A DNA stretch of 64,000 bases from Dolomedes plantarius (Eukaryota > Arthropoda > Arachnida > Araneae > Dolomedidae): positions 241,498,449 through 241,562,448 of the forward strand of contig OU015490.1 of assembly GCA_907164885.2 (NCBI GenBank), read 5' to 3'. Numbering within the stretch: position 1 is the first letter of the stretch; each line of letters opens with the position of its first letter. The position numbers and the translations under genes were made by a program. Below, one piece after another: positions 36,663 through 49,185 of this stretch. Below the pieces are notes generated by a model. It was not told the origin of the DNA, did no database searches, and saw nothing but the letters and a program-made list of their open reading frames with translations.

Positions 36663-37067
36663 TGTTCCGTCCTGTAGTATCAGCCCGCGTTCATAGATGG
36701 CAGCACAGATCCAGTAATTTCTTATCTTGAAACGGTGTGTGAAAACATGCACTGTTGTTGTTGACAAAACATTCTTATGTACGTGATGAGAGCAGGGCTT
36801 CTGCTGGCTTATTCTATTCATTTTTGATGTATTTCCCTTAAGTGAAAGGTTTGCAAAATGTCTGGGAAGTGAAGGCAATTCATCCTTTATATGTAAGTCA
36901 ATTCATAATTCAATTCTTTATGCTATTTGGGTTTTTCATTTTCCCAGCGTTGATCCATCCCTTATACTCAATTGTATTCTATTAATCGCAAGTGTAGTCT
37001 ATTAAATGTGCAAGTATTGTAATTATTTTGTGTTAAAGTCGAAATAAATCTTTTAAAATCATTTACA
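36663..37067 (+). repeat. BEL/Pao 5' LTR
   Basis: 405 bp, from TGTTCCGTCC to ...ATCATTTACA (TG..CA ends). The second copy is at 41,291-41,695, the same length with about eight substitutions by eye. No matching 4-6-bp target duplication is seen outside the pair. Confidence 0.93.
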
Positions 37068-37084
37068 GGATTCATTTAAAAGGA

Positions 37085-40000
37085 TTCATGTTTCAAAGTA
37101 GAAACAACTGGTAAAGGTGAATTCAAACCTCAAAAAAGGACAGCCTTTTGTAATGCCGCATCAGCTTCAAAGCTACCAGTTTGCATAATTTGTAAAAACT
37201 CGCATGCATTGTACAGATGTCCAGATTTCCTAGGGATGTCATTGGATCAACGATGGGAATTTGTCAAAACTAATAAGCTTTGCATTAATTGTTTAAGTAA
37301 TCATTTGGCCTCAAAATGTTTAATTACTATTAGGTGTAAATTAGAAAATTGAAATAAAAATCATCACACCCTTCTCCATCGTCCAAAACCTATTCAAAAT
37401 CTTGAAACTGCTAGTAATTCAAATCAGGTAAACGAAGTGGAAAGTCCATGCCTTGTTAACCATATACAAACAGTGACAACGTTGTTAAGCACCGCATTGA
37501 TCAAAATCAAATCTTCAAATCAGGACTTAATTTCTTGTCGTGCACTGATAGATAGTGGCTCGCAGAGGTGCATGATTTCTTCCACATTAGCAACAAGACT
37601 TAATTTAAAAGTGAGAAATACAAATCACATTATTCGAGGAATCACTAATTCTGTTGCAGAAACATCCTTGAAAGAGACTAATATTACTATATATTCACCT
37701 GTGACGAATCATTTGAGATGAATGCTCTGGTCGTCAAAAACGTTACCATGAACCTACCCAATTTCCGGATGGAAATCACCAAGTGGCCTCATTTGGAGGG
37801 ACTTGTCCTTGCTGATCCGAACTTTCACATCTCATCTCCTGTTGAAGTTTTGACTGGAGCAGACTTATTCATTCAAATTATTTCTGGTGACAAAATCATT
37901 GGCCCGAAGGGAACGCCTTGTGCTATGAAATCTAAGCTAGGATGGTTGCTATCTGGCCCAATTTATTCAATACCAGTAAGGGAAGAGATTTTCAGTTGTC
38001 ATTCTATAATCGACAGCGAACTCAATTCTTCACTACAAAAATTTTGTCAAATGGAATCGGTTCCAGAATCATCAGTCATTGATCCAGTAAATGACAAATT
38101 TCAAAAAAGTGTGAAGCGAGACTGTACTGGAAGATACGTTGTGAACTTACCATTCAAATATATTCCGGTTCTCGGCGATTCCAAATTTCAAGCTTCGAAG
38201 TGCTTCCAATATTTAGAAGCAAAATTAAAAAAGAACCCAGAATTCAAAACGAAGTACTGTGAATTCGTGAAAGAATACCTCTCACTAAACCATATGGAAA
38301 TCGTCCCAGAAGATGAAGAAAATGTTCCAAATCAAGCTTTCCTACCTCATCACGGTGTTTTAAGAGAGGAGAGCATAACAACAAAGCTTCGTGTTGTTTT
38401 CGATGCATCCAGTAAAGATTCAAGTGGAAATTCCCTAAATGATTTCCTTGAGGTCGGTCCTAAGCTACTCCCAGAGATATTCAAGATCCTCATAAACTTT
38501 CAATCATATCGAATAGCCTTGTCAGCAGACGTCGAGAAGATGTTCCGTCAGATTCTGGTAACTGCTTCCCACAGAGATTACCAAAGAATAGTTTGAAGAT
38601 TTGAAGAGCAACAACCGATCTCCATATATCATTTGCGCACTGTCACCTACGGGACAGCTTGAGCTCCTTACTTGGCGATTAAAACTCTCCATAAACTCAC
38701 TGAAGACTCCCAGAGAGAAAATCCCAGCATTTCTAAGATAATTAGGGAGAACTTCTACATGGATTATCTCTTGTGTGGAGCTTCTTCGCCCGAGGAGGCA
38801 TCAAGACTCGTCTACGAAATAAATCAAATTATGGAAAGTGGCGGATTCACACTGAGAAAATGGGCTTCAAACTGTCCAGAAGCAATTGAACATGTAACAG
38901 AAGAAAGAAGACTCATCCATTCAAACGGGAAAATTGAAAATGAACAAGTTGTAAAATTATTAGGTCTGACATGAAATTCTTCTGAAGACACGATACAGCT
39001 ACACATAGCGAGAACATCCGAAGTTAAAACAAAGCGAGATTTGCTCTCTTTCATTGGGAGATCATTCGATCCGTTAGGTCTATTGTCACCATCTACAGTC
39101 ATACTCAAAATCTTAATGCAAGAATTTTGGAAAGATAAGTTGTCTTGGGAAGATGAAATACCTCCAGAAATTTTGAAAGTATGAGAAAGTTTTCTAAATC
39201 AAATTGATTGTCTGAAAGCCATTAGAATTCCGAGGTTTATAAGTATGGATGAAAGCGCAACTACTCAAATTCAGTTACATGGATTTGCTGATGCATCGCT
39301 GAAGGCACATGCAGCAGTCCTCTATCTGGTAAAACTAAGTCCTTTTGGTAATACCTCACATCTCTTAGCTGCAAAGGCAAATGTGACTCCATTATCTATG
39401 GTCACTTTGCCTAGGCTTGAACATTCAGCAGCATTATTATTATCACAGCTCACCTTGACAGTGATGGATTCTCTACCGATTAACCTTGAAGATGTCCATC
39501 TTTGGTTAGATTCGCAAATTGCCCTATGTTGGATTCATTCCCCACCACTGAAGGGTAACCAATTCGTATACAATCGCGTGCACAAAATCAAATCTCTAGT
39601 TCCAAAGGCTCAGTGGCACCACATTACAGGAAAGTGGAATCCTGTAGATTGCACTTCCAGAGGAATCCTTCCTGAAAAATTGCTTCATCATGAGCTTTGG
39701 TGGTCTGGCCCATCCAGATTGTGGGATGATTCTTCTTATCCTACCTTTAGTCAAGATTCATTCTCTGATGGAGCCGAAGAGGTGTTGGTCCATACCGCGG
39801 TAGAGAAAGAGATCCCTGAATTTCTGCTTAAGTTCTCATCATACACCAAATTGATAAATGTCATCGCCTATTGTTTAAGATTCATACACAACTGTAGAAA
39901 CCCTAATGAACGCCTCACTGAACACTTGACTGCCAATGAAATCATGTCTTCTCTCCTGCTCATAGTTAGACTGTTGCAGACGAAGGAATTTTTCAGATTA

Positions 40001-41250
40001 AATTACTCCAAAAGAAATCACCATTGCCTACTTCAAGCAAGCTGTTGACTCTTAATGTTTTTCTCGACAAATCAAACATCCTTAGAGTAGGCGGAAGACT
40101 GTTCAGACAGCAAAATCTGACTCATGATCAAAAATATCCAATTTTGCTACCCAAGGAAAACCTAGTAACGGATTTGATCATTGAGTATTACCATCAGAAG
40201 CATTTTCATGCAGGCTCACAGTTAACGTTAGCTCTCATACGTCAAAAATTTTCGTTTACGAGCGGACGATCCAAGGTGAGGTAAGTGATCCAGAGATGTA
40301 TTCTTTGTAAAAAATTGCGTGCTGCATCCTGCCAGCAGATTATGGTCGATTTACCATCTGAAAGAATCAATCCATCACGTTGCTTTCAGAAAATTGATTT
40401 CTGTGGACCAGTCACAACCAAACCAAATCTCACCAGAAGTAAAACCAAAATGAAATCATGCATATGTGTTATCATCTGCATGTGTACTAAAGCTGTGCAC
40501 TTAGAGGCTGTATCCGATCTTTCAACTCAAGCTCTACTCGCGTGCTTGAAACGTTTCATCAGTCGCAGAGGCTTACCCTCGGATATTTATTCCGACAACG
40601 GAAAGAACTTTGTAGGACTTTCCAATGAGCTGAAAACTTTGTTCTGCAAATTGAAATCAGAAGAAAAATGCATTTTTCATCCTTTCATGAGATTAATTGG
40701 CATTTTATCCCACCATATTCACGGAACTTCGGAGGCATCAGGGAATCAGCCGTGAAAAGCGCTAAAACCTTACTAGTGAAAGCCAGTAAATCTGCAGTTC
40801 TCAATTTCAAAGAACTGTCAACCTTTCTTTGTCAAATTGAGTCGTGTTTGAACTCTCGACCATTAGTACCTATGTCTTCTGACCCTTCGGAGTTAAGTGC
40901 TCTCCCACCAGGGCATTTCATAATCGGCAGCCCTTTCCTGGACATTCCTGAAACTCCAAATTGCACCATCAGTTTAAGTGACAGATGGAAACTTTTACAA
41001 AAAAATGTGAATTGAATTATGGAACCGATGGTCTCGGGATTACTTAAATCAACTCCAGCAAAGACCAAAGGCTTGGAGCCTCCAACGTCAGAATCTTCAG
41101 ATTGGAGATTTGGTGGCAATCCATGAGCCACAACTTCCTCCTTTAAAGTGGCTTCTTGGACGTATGATTCAGTGTTTCAGTGTTTCCCAGGAGCAGATGG
41201 CTGTGTAAGAGTTGTTTCCATCAAAACGGCTTCTGGTGATGCCAAGAGGC
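37085..41250 (+). pseudogene. BEL/Pao gag-pol remnant
   Basis: Domains in order on the + strand: two CCHC zinc knuckles (CIICKNSHALYRC; CINCLSNHLASKC), the aspartic protease active-site region ALIDSGSQRCMI, Pao-type reverse transcriptase (LRVVFDASSKDSSG; LSADVEKMFRQI), an RNase H/tether region (HGFADASLKAHAAVLYL; LWLDSQIALCWI), and integrase with DFCGPV, YSDNGKNFVG and a terminal RESAVKSAK. Multiple stops and frameshifts occur (stops near 38,594, 38,660, 38,972 and 39,182; breaks near 40,030 and 40,690). The usual YxDD motif is FYMDYL, losing the second catalytic aspartate. Most of gag is deleted. It is not functional. Confidence 0.9.
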
Positions 41251-41290
41251 CAATTTCTAAAGTCACTGTGCTACTGCCCGCCCCGGAGGA

Positions 41291-41695
41291 TGTTCCGTCC
41301 TGTAGTAGCAGCCCCCGTTCATAGATGGCAGCACTGATCCAGTAATTTCTTATTTTGTAACGGTGTGTGAAAACATGCACTGTTGTTGTTGACAAAACAT
41401 TCTTATGTACGTGATGAGAGCAGGACTTCTGCTGGCTTATTCTATTCATTTTTTATGTATTTCCCTTAAGTGAAAGGTTTGCAAAGTGTCTGGGAAGTGA
41501 AGGCAATTCATCCTTTATATGTAAGTCAATTCATAATTCAATTCTTTATGCTATTTGGGTTTTTCATTTTCCCAGCGTTGATCCATCCCTTATACTCAAT
41601 TGTATTCTATTAATCGCAAGTGTAGTCTATTAAATGTGCAAGTATTGTAATTATTTTGTGTTAAAGTCGAAATAAATCTTTTAAAATCATTTACA
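41291..41695 (+). repeat. BEL/Pao 3' LTR
   Basis: Same length and ends as the 5' LTR. The mismatches fall mainly in the first 200 bp. Confidence 0.93.
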
Positions 41696-42036
41696 GTCCA
41701 CCAAATCTATAAATCTCACATGTATGACTATGTATTCTTATGAACCGTAAATCTATTAGAAAACATTCAGTAAAAAATCTCAAACAAATTATTTTATAAC
41801 AGTTTCCCAAATGGATGGCGATTCAACCAATTTTGCTGTGCAATTTTTGGCCTCTAAAATTTTTTCTGGAAGTTACTTAAGACATCTAGATTTAATCTTT
41901 ATGAGTGTGCATAGTGTGGTTTGTCCTCAGTTCATTAACTGCCTGACGGCCCTTAAAATATGAAATACTAGTTGGCTAGCTTGATTATCCCCTTACTGCA
42001 CTGCTTTTTTTATATTACTATTTTACTCTTTATATA

Positions 42037-42500
42037 CCGTAAAACCTCGTTTATCCGGAATAACTGGAACTATAGGCAATCCGGACAATTGAGAATCCGG
42101 GTAATAAGCAGAACAAAATTCTTAACTAAGCAGACTTACCGTTTATTATGATAAAAAAAAAATGTTTTGTAACAAAATCACATAGTTCACAAGACATTAA
42201 AAAATATAAAAAACTTTTCACATCATTTTTAGCAAAGAAATGGTAAGTCTAGTAAAGCTTTCTTAAACTCAACAAAAAGCATTTTATTACCTTTATTTAT
42301 TGTATATTCTATGCAGGAACTATACATATTGAATCAAACTAAAAAGTGAATATTTGGCGTACTTGTAGTTACGTTCTTGCTATCATAGTTGAAAATTATT
42401 TTATCTAATGTGAACATTAAATAAAAATAATGTCTACAAATCTGATCCAGATTATCCGGAAATCCGGATCAATGAGGGCCGAATAAACGAGGTTTTACTG
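42037..42500. mobile_element. Tigger-like MITE
   Basis: Ends CCGTAAAACCTCGTTTATCC and (reverse complement) CAGTAAAACCTCGTTTATTC are inverted repeats with GGATCC/ATCCGG-rich subterminal sequence. The left flank is TA and the right flank TT, so the right target base has probably mutated. No coding. Confidence 0.7.
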
Positions 42501-42722
42501 TTCTCTTTTTAGTCGTCCTTTCTCAAGTGTACGTGGGTATTCTAAATAGGTTTATGCCGGTTGTATTATATCTCAAGTTATAATTATTCAACTTTAAGGT
42601 TAACAGTTTTAAATATTCAGCTGTAAAAATAACTCCACTGATTGTATCCTTCTATAAGAATGGTCACGAAGTTACGGTACGTGGTTTATGACCTAACGCA
42701 ACAATTTGAGAATTAATCTTAA

Positions 42723-43138
42723 GGCTGATGTGTACGAACCATATTGGATTCACTCACCTCAATGTTAACCTATGGAGAAAATTTGTCGACTATTTACAGC
42801 TACTTAAATGCTGATAATCCAATGCAAACGGTATTTTCAGATAGCCTGAACTTTTCTGCACCATGCAACAGGATTCATTTTATAAATTTCCTCACTAAAG
42901 GAATTTATGACCGTTTAAAACACAATATACCAGATTTTTTTTCCTCAAATAAATTTAAATTTTAAAACATTATTTGCATTTTTTAAAAAAAATGTTCCAA
43001 GGTGTAAAATTTCTTTCTCTGGTGCGGAGTACAATTTAAAAAGAAGTCTTTCAATCCAAGTCGGCAATCCTTGGACAAAATTTCAATGCAGGTTAACATT
43101 GAGGTGGGCGAATCCAATAGGGTTAATTTACAGTAGCC
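42723..43138. mobile_element. piggyBac-type MITE
   Basis: Flanked by TTAA on both sides (42,719-42,722 and 43,139-43,142). The ends are imperfect inverted repeats of about 55 bp sharing CACCTCAATGTTAACCT. 416 bp with no transposase, a short open frame only. Confidence 0.82.
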
Positions 43139-43142
43139 TTAA

Positions 43143-44157
43143 CAGTGTTTGCTTCACGTTTTAGTCTTTGCATTGTATCTCCCGCTATAGGTACTGCATC
43201 TCTCATTATTAAAAGACAACTGCGTGGATTCATCTTTTCTAGAGGAAACTGTGTTTCCTGAAGATAAAGAAATGAGTATCTTGCTGACACATTAACGAAG
43301 CGTTTGCCACAGTCGAGTGATTTTTTTTTCCAAGGATTTCTTGCTGCTGAGTTTGTGTCAGATGAGTTGCAAGCACATATAAATGAAAGTTATTCTTTTT
43401 CTGACCATCAATGATAGCATTCGACGATAGATGATCTCTTTCCGTTGTGATGTCAATAAGCAAATACGAAAAAAGAAATCTAGGAGTTTACAAACACACT
43501 TTTGATTGTTTATGTTCTGAGGCCACAAAATTTGAATTTCCTGAGTATTTTGTTGGACATCAGTATTATTTTTAATTTATCACTTTCCAGGGGAACGGTT
43601 ATAAAATATTTTATTAAGAGTAAATTATCTATATTGTACAAATTTTACAATCTCGGATAGCTCTAAGTCAACCTGAAACTCAATACAACAAAATGCCCAT
43701 TGACGCCTCATTTACAGAGGAATACGGTAATCTGAAAAGAGTAGAAACAGACTATTATAAGTACAGTTTAAACCGGGCTTGGAATTACCGAATAATAGCT
43801 ATAATAGTATTTCATGATGTTTTGATCGTTAAGGTTAAGCGAATTATGGTTTTATTTCAAACTTCATTAATGCCATCTGTCGTCCGCGATAAAAGCCTTT
43901 TATTTGTGATGAAAATAATCATAAAAAGAGAGAGAGAGAGAGAGTGAGAGCGAACCCTGTAACCCATAAAGAACATCTCTATTTCTCGCAAACCTGTATT
44001 CAAAAGAAGTCACTGAATCCGTCATTAACGACTGACAGTCAGAGAGCCTCAATTTCTGTCACGTGAAGGAGAATATGAAGCTCGTCACGAAAATTGCAGC
44101 AGGGTTCTGCGAAACACTCGATAAGCGCAGCAATCTCGAGGAGGTCTAGAATTCGCT
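43143..44157. other. Stretch without a confident gene
   Basis: AT-rich with a short (GA)n run at 43,928-43,945. Frames at 43,239-43,463 (-) and 43,693-43,947 (+) are unrecognised. Confidence 0.35.
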
Positions 44158-44165
44158 GTCTGTAC

Positions 44166-44731
44166 CAGGCCCAGATTTCCGCATGGGCAAGTGGGGCGCT
44201 TGCCCAGGGCCCCCAAAATTATGGGGCCCCCTAATTTAGTATTAAGTTGTACATAGTTTTGAGGATTTGGTTTTTGTTAATACAGTAAAGGGGGACAGTG
44301 GCGGATACAGAAAAAAATCCTGGGTGGGGCACAGTGCACCCACTATATTGAAAGCATGCTTAAATCCATAAGCGTTTCTGGTTTAATTTAATTTAATTTT
44401 TTTAGGGGGGGGGGAGTTATTACAACTTCAGACTGTGATCTATTTTGAATTTCAAAAGAAAATTTCATGAATTTATTAACATTAAAGAGTAAATTAATTA
44501 ATTAACACTCATTATTATTATTATTAATTTTTTTTCTTCAAATTTTTGACTTGTTGGTCGAAAATTTATTGAATTTCCGGTCCTGATTTACGGGAGGCCT
44601 GGGTGAGTGTCCTACATGTTCATGTGGAAATCTGGTCCTGAGGGGGAGACGTGCCCCCTTCTGGATGTCCTTGAAGGGGGCCCCCAAAGTCTGCTTTGCC
44701 CAGGGCCCTATTGCGTCAAAGTTTGGCCCTG
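44166..44731. mobile_element. hAT-type MITE
   Basis: Both flanks carry an identical 8-bp GTCTGTAC (44,158-44,165 and 44,732-44,739). Ends are CAGGCCCAGATTT and ...TTTGGCCCTG, with G/C-rich subterminal repeats (CTTGCCCAGGGCCC; TTTGCCCAGGGCCC). An additional CAGTGGCGGATACAG at 44,296 may be one end of a second, broken element. No coding. Confidence 0.85.
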
Positions 44732-44739
44732 GTCTGTAC

Positions 44740-45907
44740 CAACTGTTTTCCCCCCCTTTGAAAGTTCATAAGATTTAAATGAATGTGGAATGTCATTTTC
44801 AGCTCTTTTATCGTTATTTGAATTTATAAGGTTTTCCTATAGGTTTTTGGATAATCTATTAACATAAGGTTAAATCTTCCTGATTTATCTGTTAGTTAAT
44901 TTTCAAGGTCTTGTTGTCTTGCTTTCCTACCAAAATCAGGCTTACTCTGATTTTAAAAAGACTTCATTTCATGTAATTTTTCATGTAAATTCATCAACAA
45001 CGTTCCCTTCTGTGATTTTAAATGACGTATACGTTTCTTCGAAACTGAAACAACTTTAAAAGAATTTCTAAACTTTTGGAAATAGTCTTTATATCAGGTC
45101 TGTTCTTTCGTTACATATGAGGGATGTTTAACGTCCGAAAGCTCTCTTCTTAGAATTAAACGCTTTTACATTTGTCTAATAAAACGTTACTTGAGCGATT
45201 TCCTGTACAAACACAGTTGTTGAGTATCTTGTACAAACATTGTGAAACCTCCACGTGGCAAAGTATTATTTGCTCTCAGACTGAAATGAAAGGATTTTCG
45301 ACTCTCAATTACACTTTAAACAGGATTATCGAATAATGTTCAGGTTTTTCAGAAACTTTAAAGTCTTTAATTTTACATTGTGTTTTCATAAAGTCCCGAA
45401 ACTGCATTGTTTTATTCTTTCATTTATTAATACGTTTTACTGGCGGGAAACATAAATAAAGTTTTTTAATGATATAAAAAATAGTTTGTTACACATCTTC
45501 ATAGATGGTTTAAATAGAATAGTAGCTTTCTCTCAGTTAAGATACGATACTTTTTTTTTCCACTGGTAACATTTGATGATGAAAATAGACATCAAGATCT
45601 GACATGACTGTAAAAAACAATCAACGCGGAGAAATAATACAGAGAAAAAATATGACTTGAAATTCGTCGTTTTGGTGAAAACCGAAACCGAAAATAGCGG
45701 TTTTGAACTCCAATAACCGAAACTCAAAACCCTAGATAATTGATTCGATTTTTTCGGAAAACTTTTCTTCGCAGCAAATCTCTAAAATTTTATAAAAAAA
45801 AACTTTAGCTAAACATCTTCATGGACCAAATAAACAGCTTTCAAATCCGTGTTGAATTATGCTTCAGATATGCTTAAAAGATTGTATCCTGTCAATGCGC
45901 CTATCGT
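44740..45907. other. Non-coding stretch
   Basis: AT-rich, no recognised gene. Confidence 0.4.
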
Positions 45908-45915
45908 CAATGAAA

Positions 45916-46803
45916 TAGGGATGCGACATCGATGTCGATGTTTTCAAAACATCGATGTTTTGATAAAAACATCGATGTTTTTAACATCGATTTATTGAAG
46001 CCGATATTTTTTTAACATCGATGTTTTGTGCTCGATGTTTTACGTTGTCTCGATGTTTTTTTTTAATGATAAAGTACCGTAATATAAAAAATTTACCACG
46101 TAGCATAATTTTCACACTCAGTAAATGTAAGTCTGAATTCTGAAAAGGACGAATACAAAAGGGGGAATGATTCCTTGGCAAACAGACAAATGGCAATTAA
46201 CAACCAATGAACCAATCAGAGCGCTTGGAATGTTCCTGACACTCCAGAACCTTCCATGGGGTTTTATTTTACAAATAGTATATACACGAGTGCATCCATT
46301 TAAGTCTTTGTTTTGTGATGGTTTTATATAAGTTGACGTTAATTTTATTTGTAAGATGCCTCCCAAAAGTACCGTTTGGAAGTATTTTTACAAAACCTCT
46401 GACAAATTGGAGAAATGCAATATTTGCCTTAAGTCCTTCAAAACTTCTGGCAATATACACGAATTTATCTGGACATTTGAAGGCAAAACATGGCGGTATT
46501 TACAACGAGAATTTTGAGTCATCAATGTAGCCCAAAGCAATCAAGTTTTTGTCATTTGTGCCTGCCCAATCAGAGAGTAAAATTAAATCACCCCCTCCCC
46601 CCACGACTAACGGAAGTAACATTAATGTTAAAGATTACTAAACCAGTTTTAAAAAATGGATGTTCTAAAACATCGATGTTTAAAAACATCGATGTTTAAA
46701 AACATCGATGGTTTTGGGGCGATGTTTTATTAGCATCGATGTTTTAATATGGAATATCGATGTTTCAAAACATCGATGTTTTGTTATCGATGTCGCATCA
46801 CTA
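45916..46803 (+). mobile_element. hAT element with CATCGATG subterminal repeats
   Basis: Inverted ends TAGGGATGCGACATCGATG and (reverse complement) TAGTGATGCGACATCGATA lie between identical 8-bp copies CAATGAAA (45,908-45,915 and 46,804-46,811). AACATCGATGTT units occur at least four times at each end. A BED-type zinc finger remnant on the + strand (KLEKCNICLKSF.., then NLSGHLKAKHG in another frame) starts about 46,357 with a frame change near 46,450. No DDE domain. Confidence 0.9.
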
Positions 46804-46950
46804 CAATGAAACAGGCAAATAATCTGCCTAATGCGGAAACTGGCTCTAGCAATACTGAATATATCAATCTTACGCTAAGAGAAGAATTAAATTTGGCTAC
46901 TGCACAAGTAGTAATGGAGCCGGACACTGAACATAATTTCGATGTTTTAA

Positions 46951-49185
46951 CCCGTTAACGCCCAGCGTCCTCATTTGAGGACAGTGTATAAAAGAGTGCG
47001 TAGAATCTATATATTTTTCGGAAACGATTGTTTATTTTGCATGACGGTAGACGGCACTACCACAAAACACCCCACAAACGACCTTGTATCTGGGGTTGTT
47101 TAGAGCTGCATGATATCGATCACCATTTCATGTTTTTTCATGTGTCACTCTTGCATTTGCTTTCTGTCTAGCTACATTGGCTAAAGTAAGGGAAGGCATT
47201 TTATTTTTACTAGTATATCAAATTAGAGTACTATGTAAACGTATAATAGAAAATTAATTTGTTTTGAAAAAAATTTCGTTTTCAAAATTGGCGTCCAATT
47301 TTGCCGTCCTCAATTGAGGACGCTGGGCGTTGCAGCCAACTTTTATACAAATTTCAAGAGTCATTACAATTTTGGAATTTTTTCGTGTAATAATTGTATT
47401 AAAAATTCGTTCAACTTTTATATGGTAATTAGCCATACTTTGTTTTGTTTTAGGAGGGTAATAAGTAATTATAATGGCTCGTAGGTTCTTAACGATTGCA
47501 GAAGCTCATGAATATTTATTTTCCGAACAAATTGAAGCTGACATCATCGCAATTCCACCTGACGTAGATGAACTAACTGATGAAGAGGATTATGAAGATG
47601 AAAGTACAGCTTTAGCTGAAGTACGTGATATTTCAGGAACAGCTGAAATCGAAATTTCTGAAGATCCAAATTCAGATGATAACATTGATTTTGATGAAAA
47701 TTATGCTGTTCCGCCTCCTTGAAAAAAAAAAAGTGTAAAGAAAAAAATAAAAAAATGGATATTGTTATAATTTTTCTGTATATGGAAGCAAAACTAGTTC
47801 AAAGACTAAGCAAACTCTCCCTTTGGGAAGTCAAGTTGTATTAGTTATGCTGTCTATTGCTCAGAATCCATTAAAACATGTAGTATTTTTTCATAACTTT
47901 TTCAACAGTTACCAGTTGTTAGTGATGTTGAAAGAATCTGAATTTCGTGCTTGTGGCACTATAAGAGACAACAGAATGGCAGGATGTCCTCTGAAATCTC
48001 GGAAAGAAATAGAAAAAGAACCAAGAGGGTTTTACGAGCATAAATTTGATAAGGAAAATAAAATTTTAATAGTCAAATGGAACGACAATAAGTCTGTTAC
48101 TTTGGCAAAAAATTATGAGCAAAATCCTGTGAGACAAACTGCGTTGGTGTAAAGGGGAGAAAGACAGACTTTCTGTTCCACAGCCAAACATAATCCACTC
48201 ATACAACACATTTATGGGTGGTGTTGACCAACATGATTGGTATTTAGAAAAACATTCAATATCCATTTGGGAAAAAATTGTATTGGTCTTTATTTACAAG
48301 AATGGTCGACATGGCTGTTGTAAATGCCTATATATTGTATAAATCTGTCCATAAAGATGTGAAAAACAAGCATTTATCGATAAAAGATTTTCGACGAATA
48401 ATAGCAGTAACTTACTTGAAAAAAGGAGTAACAAACCGTTCAGCGAGAGGCCGTCCGATGTCAACACCATCCTCTTCGGCTGTAAATGTTGACATTGTTC
48501 GCTATGATCTCGTAGGACATACTATTTTGAAACGAGACAAACAAAGACGTTGTCAGCTGAAAAATTGTGCGTCGAAACCACGCACATTCTGTGAAAAGTG
48601 TAATGTAACTTTGTGCATTCCTTGTTTTCCCAAATATCATACCAAATTCTAGAATAAGTTCATATTTTATGTACATTTTTACGTATTTTGTTTATGTATC
48701 TTATATATGCGTTTTGTTTATGTATCTTATGCATGCGTTTTGTTTATGTATCTTATATGTGCATCTTGTTTTCCGTCATTCTGAATAAAAATTGTCCTTT
48801 TTTACAACTGTTATACTTCACTCAAAACTAAACATTATAGCTTTAAATATTACTCTGTTTGAGATAAATTGTCATTAAATGATAAATAAATGTTAAGTAA
48901 ATAACAGTTTAAAATTAATTTTATCTTAAAATTTACTAAAATACTGTAACTAGTCCGTTTTTACATACTATTAATTGTTGTTTTCGAATTTGCTCACTTC
49001 ACTGAATTTCTTGATTTTTTTTTCACCGCAACGCCCAGCGTCTTCAAATGAGGACGGGCTATAATTTTAAATCTAAATCACAAATTGATTGAATTTAGAT
49101 TTTTTGTACTCCGGGGGTCGTAATTACATAGATTTGAGAAAATTATGAAAATATTTCGAGCAGAAATAATTCGGGCGTTAATGGG
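46951..49185 (+). mobile_element. piggyBac transposon, internally deleted
   Basis: TTAA on both sides (46,947-46,950 and 49,186-49,189) and 13-bp ends CCCGTTAACGCCC / GGGCGTTAATGGG. Internal inverted motifs CCCAGCGTCCTCATTTGAGG near 46,963, its inverse GAGGACGCTGGGCG near 47,315, and CCCAGCGTCTTCAAATGAGG near 49,033. It carries a piggyBac transposase pseudogene. Confidence 0.92.
47474..48655 (+). pseudogene. piggyBac transposase remnant
   Basis: An acidic N-terminal frame (MARRFLTIAEAHEYLF.., rich in D and E) ends at 47,722. After a gap, a second frame has FHNFFNSYQLL and RMAGCPLKSRKEIEKEPRG, corresponding to the family's DNFFTSY region, where the catalytic aspartate is H here. GGVDQHDW follows, with the last catalytic aspartate, and a cysteine-rich C-terminal finger (CQLKNC..FCEKCNVTLC). 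The region with the first catalytic aspartate is missing. Frames change near 47,720-47,820, 48,150 and 48,270. Confidence 0.85.

Larger units (their letters stand above)
36663..41695 (+). mobile_element. BEL/Pao LTR retrotransposon
   Basis: Two 405-bp LTRs enclose a decayed gag-pol region of about 4.2 kb, short for this superfamily because gag and probably the primer-binding site are gone. The order protease, reverse transcriptase, RNase H, integrase with Pao-type signatures supports BEL/Pao rather than Gypsy or Copia. Confidence 0.9.

Noticed and set aside
36624..36878. Open frame in and near the BEL/Pao 5' LTR, repeated in the 3' LTR
   Set aside because: It is antisense within an LTR; it recurs only because the LTR is duplicated.
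45930..46800. CRISPR-like array of CATCGATG units
   Set aside because: Units are short, palindromic, irregularly spaced, at both ends of a hAT element with target duplications; these are subterminal binding repeats.
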